A stretch of 64,000 nt of DNA from contig CAVWPR010000004.1 of the NCBI GenBank assembly GCA_963756815.1, positions 248,001-312,000 on the forward strand, read 5' to 3'. The notes below the pieces were generated by a model. The model was not told where the DNA came from. It saw only the letters and a program-made list of their open reading frames with translations, and searched no databases. Positions 1 through 7,944 of this stretch are shown piece by piece. The translations under genes and the position numbers were made by a program. Each line of letters begins with the position of its first letter. Within the stretch, counting starts at the first letter, position 1. The stretch is from JAENVU01 sp963756815. Its GTDB lineage: Bacteria; Actinomycetota; Acidimicrobiia; IMCC26256; JAENVU01.

Positions 1-203
1 TGACCCTCTTCATCGAGCTCCTGCGCGATCACGTGGATGTCGCCGGTCTCGATGTCGATCTCGACGAGCGCTTCCTCGGCCGCATCGGGCATCCGCTTGT
101 ATGCGGTCACGAGCGCGTTCGCGAGCGCCTCGAGCATGATCTCGACCGAGATTCCCTTCTCGCGCTCGATCGTGTACAGCGCTTCCATCATGTCGCTATT
201 CAT
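1..203 (-). CDS. nusA: Transcription termination/antitermination factor NusA, N-terminus (partial)
   Basis: The first 67 codons of NusA; the rest lies beyond the window edge. The peptide starts MNSDMMEALYTIEREKGIS and continues with an ALANALVTAYKR stretch, typical of the NusA N-terminal RNA-polymerase-binding domain. NusA binds RNA polymerase and modulates pausing, termination and antitermination. It lies 60 bp downstream of rimP on the same strand, the usual rimP-nusA(-infB) order, so the two are probably co-transcribed. The S1 and KH domains are not visible here. Identification rests on the N-terminal sequence plus this context. Confidence 0.9.
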   Translation of the reverse strand, partial: MNSDMMEALYTIEREKGISVEIMLEALANALVTAYKRMPDAAEEALVEIDIETGDIHVIAQELDEEG

Positions 204-263
204 GGTCGCTCCACTCCGCGATCACGACGACGCGACCTTCGTGGCTTCGTTCCGCTCGGTTGT

Positions 264-785
264 TCACTTCGCCGCGACCTCCTTCTTCCGGCCGGGGCGC
301 GACCCCTTGCCGGGTTTGGGCGCGGGTCCCCACTCGAACACGGTGCGCGCCGCGTCGACGGCGTCGAGCGCAACCGTGTGGTCTCCCGCATCCGTGGTGA
401 TGGTGATCGAGTCGGCGTCCGCCGCCGTGAGGGCGCCGCGCAACCGGTCGACGTGACCGTCGGCGTCGCGCGTCTTGCACGTCACGATCTCGCCGACCGC
501 GCCGGCGAAGTGCTCCGCCGTCCGCAGCGGTCGTTCGAGCCCGGGGCTCGAGACCTCGAGCAGGTAACGGCCGTGGACGGGGTCCATCGCGTCCAGCGCG
601 GCGGAGACGGTGCGCGTCGCGGTCTCCAGCTCGTCGAGGTCCACGCCGCGCTCGCCGGCCCGGTCGAGGAGCACGGTGAGCGTGGGCCGGTCCCCACCCG
701 TCAGGGTGACGTCGTACACGGAGAGGCCGAGGCTCTCCACGATCGGCGTGAGCTCGGCCCGGATGGCCGTCACTCGGTCGGTCAT
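264..785 (-). CDS. rimP: Ribosome maturation factor RimP
   Basis: A 173-residue protein of normal RimP length, needed for maturation of the 30S subunit in the cytoplasm. The N-terminal half carries the conserved region ending SSPGLERPLRT, followed by the C-terminal SH3-like domain and a basic Lys/Arg tail. The ATG at 785 is preceded by GGGAGGTGACC, an excellent Shine-Dalgarno sequence with five bases of spacing, so the start is well supported even though the frame stays open far upstream. It precedes nusA, the conserved actinobacterial arrangement. Confidence 0.95.
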   Translation of the reverse strand: MTDRVTAIRAELTPIVESLGLSVYDVTLTGGDRPTLTVLLDRAGERGVDLDELETATRTVSAALDAMDPVHGRYLLEVSSPGLERPLRTAEHFAGAVGEIVTCKTRDADGHVDRLRGALTAADADSITITTDAGDHTVALDAVDAARTVFEWGPAPKPGKGSRPGRKKEVAAK

Positions 786-850
786 GGTCACCTCCCTTCC
801 GTCGTCGCCGGCCGCCAGCGCGGTCCGGGTCCAGTCAACAATTCCGCTCA

Positions 851-878
851 ACAAAATGCGTGGGCACGAGGCCCACGC
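851..878 (-). terminator. Intrinsic terminator between ligC and rimP
   Basis: Read on the minus strand, a perfect 8-bp stem GCGTGGGC/GCCCACGC with a 5-nt loop is followed at once by ATTTTGT. In such GC-rich DNA a stem followed by a T tract is rare. It lies in the 265-bp gap after ligC and before rimP. It could end the proS-ligC transcript, or act as an attenuator upstream of rimP-nusA. I see nothing else definite in this gap. Confidence 0.7.
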
Positions 879-1050
879 TTGGCCTGGCCTCTCGACGTGG
901 GTTCCCCCGCGCCGGTGGGCCACTTCGACGACCTTTGCGTCGGCGAAGCGCGTGGACACTACCAGACGACCTCTGCGCAGCCACGGGCGGAAATCCGCCC
1001 CGATCGCCCGCATCCGCGTTCCGGTTCCGGGCGTTTGTTCCGTATGTGCG

Positions 1051-2115
1051 TCAGGTCCCGAAGACCTGCTGCAACGTCGCGGGAACGGGCTGGTCGAGCT
1101 GCTCGTAGGTGCAGGACTCCGGCGTGCGGTCGGGGCGCCACCGCACGAAGCGCGCGGTGTGCCGGAACCGGTCGCCCTGCATGTGCTCGTAGGCGACCTC
1201 GGCGACACGCTCGACGCGCACCGGCTCCCACGACATGTCCTTGGTGGCGTTCCACCGGTTGCCCGCGCCGGGCCGCCGCTGACCGTCCGGCTCGTGGGCC
1301 ATCGCGGCCCAGTCGGCCCACGGGTGGTCGTCGAGCGCGCGGTCCCGCAACGGCTCGAGCTCGGCGGCGAGCTCGCTGCGCAGCTTCGCCGCGAAGCTCG
1401 ACGCCACCCCGACGTGGTGCAGCACCCCGCCGCCGTCGTAGAGACCGAGGAGCAGGGAGCCCACCCCCTTGCCGTCCTTGTGGACCCGGAAGCCCGCGAC
1501 GACGCAGTCGGCGGTGCGGAGGTGCTTCACCTTCAGCCAGCCGCGATCGCCGGGCCGGTAGGTGCCGGTGACGTCCTTGACGACGAGGCCGTCGAGACCG
1601 GCGCCCTCGAACTCCTCGAACCATCGCGCCGCCTCGTCGCGATCGCGCGTGCGCGGCGCGACGTGCACGGACGGGTTCTGCGTGACGGCACGCTCGAGCG
1701 CGGTCCGCCGATCCTCGAACGGCTGCTCGCGCAGGTCCGTGTCGAGCGCGAGCAGGTCGAACGCGACGAACGCCGCCGGCGTCTCTGCCGCGAGCTTCGT
1801 GATCCGGCTCTCGGCCGGGTGGATGCGGTTCGACAGCAGGTCGAAGTCCAGACCGTGCTCGGTCATGATCACGATCTCGCCGTCGACCACCGCGTGCTCG
1901 GGGAGCGCGGCGCGCAGCGGACCGAGCAGCTCGGGGAAGTAGCGGGTGAGCGGCCGCTCGTTGCGCGACCCGAGCTCGACGTCGTCACCGTCGCGGAAGA
2001 CGATGCACCGGAAGCCGTCCCACTTCGGCTCGTAGCTCCAGTCATCGCCCTTCGGCATCTCGCGTGACAGCTTGGCGAGCATCGGCGACACGGGAGGCGG
2101 GACCGGCAGCGTCAT
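1051..2115 (-). CDS. ligC: ATP-dependent DNA ligase, LigC-like
   Basis: A 354-residue ATP-dependent DNA ligase with an adenylation domain and a C-terminal OB domain only. Motif I is EPKWDGFR, with the AMP-accepting lysine at residue 31. Motif IV appears as DGLVVKDV and motif V as GWLKVKHLR. No polymerase or nuclease domains are fused to it, so it resembles the stand-alone LigC ligases of actinobacteria rather than full LigD. LigC proteins are linked to repair rather than replication. It lies between proS and rimP; no Ku gene is in the window. A TACCGT -10-like element sits 8 nt before the ATG and there is no Shine-Dalgarno, suggesting leaderless expression. Confidence 0.88.
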   Translation of the reverse strand: MTLPVPPPVSPMLAKLSREMPKGDDWSYEPKWDGFRCIVFRDGDDVELGSRNERPLTRYFPELLGPLRAALPEHAVVDGEIVIMTEHGLDFDLLSNRIHPAESRITKLAAETPAAFVAFDLLALDTDLREQPFEDRRTALERAVTQNPSVHVAPRTRDRDEAARWFEEFEGAGLDGLVVKDVTGTYRPGDRGWLKVKHLRTADCVVAGFRVHKDGKGVGSLLLGLYDGGGVLHHVGVASSFAAKLRSELAAELEPLRDRALDDHPWADWAAMAHEPDGQRRPGAGNRWNATKDMSWEPVRVERVAEVAYEHMQGDRFRHTARFVRWRPDRTPESCTYEQLDQPVPATLQQVFGT

Positions 2116-2123
2116 CGCCGGCG

Positions 2124-2129
2124 ACGGTA
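2124..2129 (-). promoter_or_regulatory. -10 element for leaderless ligC
   Basis: TACCGT on the minus strand, 8 nt before the ligC ATG. It fits the TANNNT pattern found before several other genes here. No clear -35 was recognised. Confidence 0.4.
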
Positions 2130-2157
2130 CCCGCGTGCCGACGGACCGCGCCGACGC

Positions 2158-3858
2158 TCAGCCGGCCAGCGCGTCGAGCGCAGCGTCGAGCGCGAGCTCG
2201 TCGCGCGCGCCGGTGGCACGGATCTTGCGCTCGACCACGCCGCGCCCGACGCCCTTGGCGCCGACCGTCACCTGCACCGGCATGCCGAGCAGGTCGGCGT
2301 CGGCGAACTTCACGCCGGGACTCGCGTCTCGATCGTCGAGGAGCACGTCGACACCCCGTGCGCGCAGACCGTCGTACAGCGACGTGGCCGCGGCCACGAC
2401 CGCCTCGGCCGTGTCGCCGCGGCCGGGCAGTACGACGAGGTGCACCTGGTAGGGGGCGACCGCCGCCGGCCACGCGAGCCCGTGCTCGTCGTGGTGCTCC
2501 TCGGCGATCGCCGCCACGATCCGACTCACGCCGATGCCGTAGCAGCCCATCACCATGTGGTGCTCGGCGCCGGCGTCGTCGGTGTAGACCGCGCCGAGCG
2601 CCTTGGAGTACTTGTCGCCGAGCTGGAACACGTGCCCGACCTCGATGCCGCGGTCGATGCGCAACGGTTCGCCACAGCTCGGGCAGGCGTCGCCGGGCTC
2701 GACGACCACGATCTCGTTCCAGGCGGTCGGCGTGAAGTCGCGGCCGAGCGTCATGTTGCGGGCGTGGTGGTCGGTCTCGTTCGCGCCCGTGACCCAAGCG
2801 TGGGGCGCGCGGATCGACGAGTCGGCGATCGTGCGGGCCGCACCCGCGTAGTCGGGGCCGATGTAGCCCTTCGGCAGCTCGGGGTGGGCCGCGAAGTCGG
2901 CGTCGGTGTAGAGGCGCACCGCGGCGGGTGCGTACGCCGCGGCGACCGCGAATTCGTTGACCTCGCGGTCGCCGGGGACGAGGGCGAGGACGAGCTCGCC
3001 GTCGACGTCGAACGCGATGGCCTTCATCAGGAGGTCGGCGGTGGTACCGAGGTGCTCGGACACGACGTCGATCCCGGGCATGTCGGGGGTGGGCACCACC
3101 TCGCGCTCGGGCGACTCGGGCATCGCCTGGTCCGCGAGCGGGCGACGGGTCGCGGCCTCGGTGTTGGCGGCGTAGTCGCAGTGCTCGCACCACACGAAGG
3201 CGTCCTCGCCCACCGCGGCGACGGCCATGAACTCCTGGCTCGTGTCGCCACCGATCTCGCCCGACTGCGCCTTCACCGACCGGAACGTGAGGCCGCAGCG
3301 GGTGAAGACCTTGCCGTACGCCTCGTACATCGCGTCGTAGCTGCGCTGCAGCCCGTCGAGGTCGGCGTCGAACGAGTAGGCGTCCTTCATCAGGAACTCG
3401 CGACCCCGGAGCAGCCCGAACCGCGGCCGGAGCTCGTCGCGGTACTTCCAGTTGATCTGGTACAGGTTCACGGGGAGGTCGCGGTAGCTCGAGTACTCCC
3501 CCGCGACGAGCGTCGTGACGACCTCCTCGGCCGTGGGCGCCAGCGCGTACCAGTTGTCGCGACGGTCCTCGACCCGCAACATCATCGGCCCGTAGGCAGC
3601 GTTGCGGCCCGACTGCTCCCACAGCTCGATGGGCTGCAGGATCGGGAACGTGACCTCCTGCGCGCCCGCGTCGTCCATCTCCTCGCGCACGATCTGGGCC
3701 ACGTTGCGCAGCACGCGGTCACCCAGGGGCAGCCACGAGTAGATGCCGGACGACACCCGCCGGATGCAGCCGGCCCGGACGAGCAGCTTGTGGCTCTCGA
3801 CCTCGGCGTCGGCCGGGTCGTCGCGGAGGGTCCGGAGGAACAGCGACGACATACGCAT
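2158..3858 (-). CDS. proS: Proline--tRNA ligase, bacterial type with editing insert
   Basis: Charges tRNA-Pro with proline in the cytoplasm. The 566-residue protein begins MRMSSLFLRTLRDDPADAEV and has class II aaRS motif 2 (WKYRDELRPRFGLLRGREF), then a long INS editing domain, then motif 3 (MGCYGIGVSRIVAA) and the anticodon-binding domain. The length matches long bacterial ProRS. No Shine-Dalgarno is present; a TAGCCT -10 element 8 nt upstream of the ATG at 3858 supports that codon as a leaderless start, with ATG 3852 as the alternative. It lies upstream of ligC and rimP-nusA. Confidence 0.96.
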   Translation of the reverse strand: MRMSSLFLRTLRDDPADAEVESHKLLVRAGCIRRVSSGIYSWLPLGDRVLRNVAQIVREEMDDAGAQEVTFPILQPIELWEQSGRNAAYGPMMLRVEDRRDNWYALAPTAEEVVTTLVAGEYSSYRDLPVNLYQINWKYRDELRPRFGLLRGREFLMKDAYSFDADLDGLQRSYDAMYEAYGKVFTRCGLTFRSVKAQSGEIGGDTSQEFMAVAAVGEDAFVWCEHCDYAANTEAATRRPLADQAMPESPEREVVPTPDMPGIDVVSEHLGTTADLLMKAIAFDVDGELVLALVPGDREVNEFAVAAAYAPAAVRLYTDADFAAHPELPKGYIGPDYAGAARTIADSSIRAPHAWVTGANETDHHARNMTLGRDFTPTAWNEIVVVEPGDACPSCGEPLRIDRGIEVGHVFQLGDKYSKALGAVYTDDAGAEHHMVMGCYGIGVSRIVAAIAEEHHDEHGLAWPAAVAPYQVHLVVLPGRGDTAEAVVAAATSLYDGLRARGVDVLLDDRDASPGVKFADADLLGMPVQVTVGAKGVGRGVVERKIRATGARDELALDAALDALAG

Positions 3859-3866
3859 GGCGGCGG

Positions 3867-3872
3867 AGGCTA
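3867..3872 (-). promoter_or_regulatory. -10 element for leaderless proS
   Basis: TAGCCT on the minus strand, 8 nt before the ATG. The region before the start codon has no Shine-Dalgarno-like sequence. Confidence 0.5.
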
Positions 3873-3923
3873 GCGGTGGCGCGCGTCGATCCCGTGGCCG
3901 ACGGCGAGCGTCGAGCCGTCCGC

Positions 3924-4592
3924 TCAATCGTCGTCGTCGATCACGACCTCGGTCTCGGCGAACACGCTCACCGCGTAGGGCAGGGCCTGCTCGGTGCCGA
4001 TGCGGACCCTGCGCAGCGCCGCTGCGCCGCGCAGGGCGTCGAGGCGCGAGCCGCGCAGGTCGAGCCTGCCCTCGACCCTCACCTTGGTGAGGTCGGCACG
4101 GGCGAGGTCGCAGCGGTGCAGGGCCACGGCGCGCAGCGTGGCCTCGGTCGCGTCGACGTCCACGAGCGAGCTGTCCTCGATCACCACGTGCTCGAGACCC
4201 GCGAAGCGCAGGTTCGCGTCGTCGAGGCGGACGTCGGTGAGCCGGACGTGGCCCAGCGACGCCTCCGAGAGATCGACGCCGACGGCGCGCCCCGCCCGGA
4301 TGGCGACCCGCGTGAGCGTGACCTCGTGGAGTCCGGCACCGGACAGCTCGCAGTCGTCGAGCGTGACGTCGATCAGCGTCGCGCCCCGCAGGTTCGCGGC
4401 CGTCAGCCGGACGCGGGTCAGGACGCAGCGAACGAAGCGCGAGTGGGCGAGGTCGGCTCCGTCGAGGTCGGCGTCGGTCAGCACGCCGTCGAAGTGCTCC
4501 CCACCCCGACCGGGTCGGTCGAGGGTGGTCGGTTCGTCGGGCGGCTCCGGCGGCGTCGGGTCGGCGCGTGTGGGCACCGTCCGCCCGGCCAT
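3924..4592 (-). CDS. Pentapeptide-repeat protein
   Basis: A 222-residue protein. After a proline-rich N-terminal stretch of about 30 residues it consists of A(D/N)LxxA-type pentapeptide repeats (for example DADLDGADLAHS, ANLRGATL, DLSEASLGHV), which fold as a right-handed quadrilateral beta-helix. It ends in an acidic IDDDD tail. Some family members mimic DNA and protect gyrase, but nothing here shows that role and the substrate is unknown. It starts 8 bp after the ridA stop, so the two genes probably form one transcript. Confidence 0.8.
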   Translation of the reverse strand: MAGRTVPTRADPTPPEPPDEPTTLDRPGRGGEHFDGVLTDADLDGADLAHSRFVRCVLTRVRLTAANLRGATLIDVTLDDCELSGAGLHEVTLTRVAIRAGRAVGVDLSEASLGHVRLTDVRLDDANLRFAGLEHVVIEDSSLVDVDATEATLRAVALHRCDLARADLTKVRVEGRLDLRGSRLDALRGAAALRRVRIGTEQALPYAVSVFAETEVVIDDDD

Positions 4593-4599
4593 CAGCCGC

Positions 4600-5061
4600 T
4601 CACGGTACGACCGCGGCGACGAGCTCGATCTCGACCGCGATGTCGAAGGGGAGCTCGGCCAGACCGACGGCCGAGCGGGTGTGGCGCCCCGCGTCCCCGA
4701 ACACCTCGACGAGGAGGTCCGAGCAGCCGTCGATGACCTGGGGCGTGCGGTTGAAGCCCGGCGCGACGTTGACCATGCCGAAGACCTTGACGATCCGCCG
4801 CACGCGGTCGAGATCGCCGAGCTCGGCCCGCAGCGTGGACAGGATCGAGCACGCAGTCATGCGGGCCGCCTCCCGCGCCTGCTCGAGGCTCACGTCGGCG
4901 CCGACCTTGCCGATCACGGTCCGATCGCCCGCGATCGGACCGTGGCCCCCGACGTAGGCCAGGCCGCCCTCGACCACCGCGCCGAGGTAATTGCCCGCCG
5001 GCGGGAAGACCGGGGGGAGCTCGATCCCCAGCTCGGCCAGCCGACCGTCGATCCGCCCCAT
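4600..5061 (-). CDS. RidA/YjgF/Rid family protein
   Basis: A 153-residue Rid-family protein with the conserved pattern GNYLGAVVEGGLAYVGGHGP and a C-terminal VGLAELPFDIAVEIE strand. Canonical RidA hydrolyses reactive enamine/imine intermediates from PLP enzymes, using an arginine near the C-terminal region. The exact subfamily cannot be fixed by eye, so the substrate is uncertain. A TAGGGT -10 element lies 6 nt before the ATG, so it is probably leaderless. It is divergent from the sulfur operon and upstream of the pentapeptide gene. Confidence 0.82.
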   Translation of the reverse strand: MGRIDGRLAELGIELPPVFPPAGNYLGAVVEGGLAYVGGHGPIAGDRTVIGKVGADVSLEQAREAARMTACSILSTLRAELGDLDRVRRIVKVFGMVNVAPGFNRTPQVIDGCSDLLVEVFGDAGRHTRSAVGLAELPFDIAVEIELVAAVVP

Positions 5062-5067
5062 GCCGCC

Positions 5068-5073
5068 ACCCTA
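5068..5073 (-). promoter_or_regulatory. -10 element for leaderless ridA-like gene
   Basis: TAGGGT on the minus strand, 6 nt before the ATG at 5061, with no Shine-Dalgarno in between. Confidence 0.5.
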
Positions 5074-5116
5074 AATCCCGAGCACCGCCGCGGGACGTGA
5101 AAGCCGAGTGTCACAG

Positions 5117-5132
5117 TCGGGAAAATTTCCGA
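5117..5132. promoter_or_regulatory. AT-rich inverted repeat between ridA and the sulfur operon (candidate operator)
   Basis: TCGGGAAAATTTCCGA is an inverted repeat with one bulged G. It is one of the few A/T-rich spots in the region. It lies between two divergent -10 elements (5068-5073 minus, 5165-5170 plus), upstream of where an activator of the cys operon would bind. The regulator is unknown. Confidence 0.3.
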
Positions 5133-5177
5133 CCTGTTCGCTGGTATTTCGGCAGGGTGCTCGGTAGGGTGAGGCCC

Positions 5178-5276
5178 GTGATCCGTGCCCACGGCGCTCC
5201 CAGCATCGCCCAAGGACGCACCCCCCACGAGGTGCAGGACGAGCTGTGTCGCGACGCGGGCATCGGCTGCGTCTGA
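5178..5276 (+). CDS. Candidate cysteine-responsive leader peptide (32 aa)
   Basis: A small frame starting GTG at 5178 and ending TGA at 5276, 89 bp upstream of the sulfite reductase gene. Its last codons read LCRDAGIGCV, with cysteine codons six and two positions from the final residue's neighbourhood at the 3' end. A TAGGGT -10 element (5165-5170) ends 7 nt before the GTG, so the uORF would be translated from the very 5' end of a leaderless mRNA. Small leaderless peptides with 3'-terminal cysteine codons upstream of sulfur genes are known in mycobacteria as cysteine attenuators. I infer the same role here; the two cysteines are not adjacent, so the case is not proven. Confidence 0.4.
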   Translation: MIRAHGAPSIAQGRTPHEVQDELCRDAGIGCV

Positions 5277-5365
5277 TCCGGACGCCCCGATCGCCGCACT
5301 CCCTCCCCGACCCGGGACCGGCGACGCCTCATGCCGCCGGTGCCACGCCCCCGAAGGACACACCG

Positions 5366-7147
5366 ATGGCCATCGACATCGACGAGCTGCGAGCCCGCCC
5401 CCTCGATCCCGAGATCGACGACGAGATCAGCCGCTTCGAGGTCGCGGTGACCGAGTACCTCGCCGGCGACCTCGGCGAGGACGTCTTCCGCGTCATCCGT
5501 CTGACCCAGGGCATCTACGGGCAGCGCCAGGGTGGCACCAACCAGATGGTGCGCGTGAAGGTCCCGTACGGCCGCGTGGAGCCCGAGCAGCTCGAGATGC
5601 TCGCGTCGATCGCGGACCGCTACTCGCGCGGTTGGGGTCACCTGACCACGCGGCAGAACGCGCAGTTCCACTTCGTCGAGCTGCGCGACACGCCCGAGGT
5701 GCTGCGCCTGCTCGCGTCCGTCGGGCTCACCTCGCGCGAGGCGTGCGGTGACACGGTCCGCAACGTCGCCGGCTGCCACCTCGCCGGCGCGTGCCCGTAC
5801 GAGGTGCTCGACATCTCGCCGTGGGCCGAGGCTGCGTACCGCTGGTTCATCCGCAATCCGCTGGCACAGCGGCTGCCACGCAAGTTCAAGATCAATTTCA
5901 GTGGCTGCGCGACCGACTGCGGTCAGGCGATGTTCAACGACGTCGGCGTCATCGCCGTGACGCGGCCTCGTCCGGACGGCACCACCGAGGCCGGGTTCCG
6001 GGTGTTCCTCGCCGGCGGTCTGGGCGCGAACCCGCACCCCGCGCAGGCGCTCGAGGAGTTCACGAGCCGGGAGGACCTGCTCGCGACCATCGAGGCGACG
6101 CTGCGCACCTTCGACCACTACGGCAACCGCGACAACAAGCTGCGGGCCCGCATGAAATGGTTGGTCGACACGATGGGCATCGACGAGCTGCGGGAGCGCA
6201 TCGTCAAGGAGCGCAGGTTCCTCCGTGCCTCCGCCACCTATCCGGGCGGCGTGCCCGCGATCGTGGAGCGCGAGGGCGACGCGCCCGCGGGCATGGGAAC
6301 CGAGGTCGTCGCCGACGGCGGCGTCCCGATCGAGTTCTCGGGTCTGGACCCCTACCGCAAGTGGGAGCTCGCCAACGTGGTGCGCGGTCGCGCCAACGGC
6401 ACCGTCTCCGCCTACGCGCACTGCAAGCTCGGCGACATCACCACCGACCAGTTCCGCCAGCTCGCCGCGATCCAGCGTGACCTCGGCGTCGAGGTGCGGA
6501 TCACCAACCGGCAGAACTTCGTGCTGCGGGGCCTGGCCGAGGACCAGCTGCCGGCGTTGCACGCACGACTGGTCGAGGCCGACATGCACCGTCCGGGTGC
6601 CGAGCTCGTCCGCGACGTCGTCTCCTGCCCCGGCGCCGACACCTGCAACCTCGCGGTCACGCAGTCACGCGGCCTCGCCGCCGACATCGACCGCGCCCTC
6701 GACGACGCCGGTCTCGCCGAGGTGGGCGGGGTCCGGATCAACATCTCGGGCTGCACCAACTCGTGCGGGCAGCACCACATCTCCGACATCGGCTTCATGG
6801 GCTTCGAGCGGCGCGCCCACGGGCGTTCCGCCCCCGGGTACCAGATGCTGCTCGGTGGCACCGTCGGCCAGATGGAGATCCAGTTCGGCGAGAAGGCCAC
6901 GAAGCTGCCGGCCAAGACCGCGTCGCAGGCCGTCGTGCGTGTCGTCGAGCGCTTCGCGGGCGAGCGGTCGGCGGGCGAGAGCTTCCGACAGTGGCTCGAT
7001 CGATCGGGCGGCGCGGCCGAGGTCGGCACCACGTTGAAGGACCTCGACGTCTTCCCGACACCGGAGGAGAACCCCGACTTCTACGTCGACTTCGACGAGA
7101 CTGGACCGTACGTCTCGGCCGTCGGAGAGAGCGAGTGCGCGACGTGA
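5366..7147 (+). CDS. sir: Sulfite reductase (ferredoxin-type), siroheme/[4Fe-4S]
   Basis: Six-electron reduction of sulfite to sulfide in cysteine biosynthesis. The 593-residue protein has the duplicated nitrite/sulfite reductase architecture. The C-terminal half holds the siroheme-coupled iron-sulfur motif CPGADTC (C421, C427) and GCTNSCG (C463, C467), plus TNRQNFVLRG. ATG 5366 is chosen because GAAGGA lies 8 nt upstream; the frame is open further back but overlaps the leader. Family members can be nitrite or sulfite reductases. The overlapping APS reductase gene makes sulfite the likely substrate, consistent with the SirA/NirA-like actinobacterial enzymes. Confidence 0.9.
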   Translation: MAIDIDELRARPLDPEIDDEISRFEVAVTEYLAGDLGEDVFRVIRLTQGIYGQRQGGTNQMVRVKVPYGRVEPEQLEMLASIADRYSRGWGHLTTRQNAQFHFVELRDTPEVLRLLASVGLTSREACGDTVRNVAGCHLAGACPYEVLDISPWAEAAYRWFIRNPLAQRLPRKFKINFSGCATDCGQAMFNDVGVIAVTRPRPDGTTEAGFRVFLAGGLGANPHPAQALEEFTSREDLLATIEATLRTFDHYGNRDNKLRARMKWLVDTMGIDELRERIVKERRFLRASATYPGGVPAIVEREGDAPAGMGTEVVADGGVPIEFSGLDPYRKWELANVVRGRANGTVSAYAHCKLGDITTDQFRQLAAIQRDLGVEVRITNRQNFVLRGLAEDQLPALHARLVEADMHRPGAELVRDVVSCPGADTCNLAVTQSRGLAADIDRALDDAGLAEVGGVRINISGCTNSCGQHHISDIGFMGFERRAHGRSAPGYQMLLGGTVGQMEIQFGEKATKLPAKTASQAVVRVVERFAGERSAGESFRQWLDRSGGAAEVGTTLKDLDVFPTPEENPDFYVDFDETGPYVSAVGESECAT

Positions 7148-7848
7148 CGACCACGCCCGTCGACATCACGCCCGCTCCACGCGCGATCGAGGTCCCCGAC
7201 CTCGACGAGCTCGCGGAGATCTCCCGCCGGTTCGAGCACCGGCCCGCCTCCGCGATCGTCGCGTGGGCCTTCGACCGCTACGGCGACGATCTGGTGCTGG
7301 CCGCGTCGTTCCAGGACTGCGTGCTGATCGACATCGTCTACCGGACGGTGCCGGACGTCGAGGTCGCGTTCCTGGACACGCAGTACCACTTCGCGGAGAC
7401 GCTCTGGTACGTGGAGCAGGTGAAGGCCCGCTACGGCCTGAACCTGAACGTGATCCGCCCGGACCGCGCGCCGGACGACCTGTGGCACAACGACCCGGAC
7501 GCGTGCTGCCGCGCGCGCAAGGTCGAGCCGATGCGGCGGGCCCTCGACGGCAAGGCCGCGTGGATGAGCGGTCTGCGTCGCGCCGAGAGCGCGGCCCGCG
7601 CCACGACCCCGCTCGTCAGCTACGACGTGAGCCGCGGGCTGGTGAAGGTCAACCCGATCGCGACGTGGTCGGACAGCGACGTCGCCGGATACGTGAAGGA
7701 CCACGACCTGCCGGTGCACCCGCTCTCCGAGCGGGGCTACGACTCGATCGGGTGCTGGCCCTGCACCCGTCCCGTCGGCGACGGCGAGGACGGCCGCGCC
7801 GGCCGCTGGGCCGGTCTCGACAAGACCGAGTGCGGCCTCCACCTCTGA
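7135..7848 (+). CDS. cysH: Adenylylsulfate (APS) reductase, [4Fe-4S] type
   Basis: Reduces APS to sulfite and AMP with thioredoxin. The 237-residue protein has the PP-loop-like nucleotide region (AASFQDCVLID, FLDTQYHF), the paired cysteines of CCRARKVEP, the second pair in GCWPCTR, and the C-terminal catalytic ECGLH motif. The CC/CxxC cluster ligands mark an APS-type, iron-sulfur enzyme rather than a PAPS reductase. GTG 7135 is preferred because GGAGAG sits 5 nt upstream; GTG 7144, overlapping the sir stop codon, is the alternative. It overlaps sir by 13 bp and supplies its substrate. Confidence 0.92.
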   Translation: MRDVTTTPVDITPAPRAIEVPDLDELAEISRRFEHRPASAIVAWAFDRYGDDLVLAASFQDCVLIDIVYRTVPDVEVAFLDTQYHFAETLWYVEQVKARYGLNLNVIRPDRAPDDLWHNDPDACCRARKVEPMRRALDGKAAWMSGLRRAESAARATTPLVSYDVSRGLVKVNPIATWSDSDVAGYVKDHDLPVHPLSERGYDSIGCWPCTRPVGDGEDGRAGRWAGLDKTECGLHL

Positions 7849-7944
7849 TTCCCTGACCCCGATCTCCCGCAATGTGATCGCAGATCGCGGTCTGTAGCTG
7901 CCAGATCGCGTGTCGAATCGTCCGCGATCGGCCACGATGCGCTC

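Noticed and set aside
7855..7935. GATCGC-rich segment with a GTGTCGAATCG string resembling a tRNA T-arm
   Set aside because: No acceptor, D-arm or anticodon stem can be paired around it.
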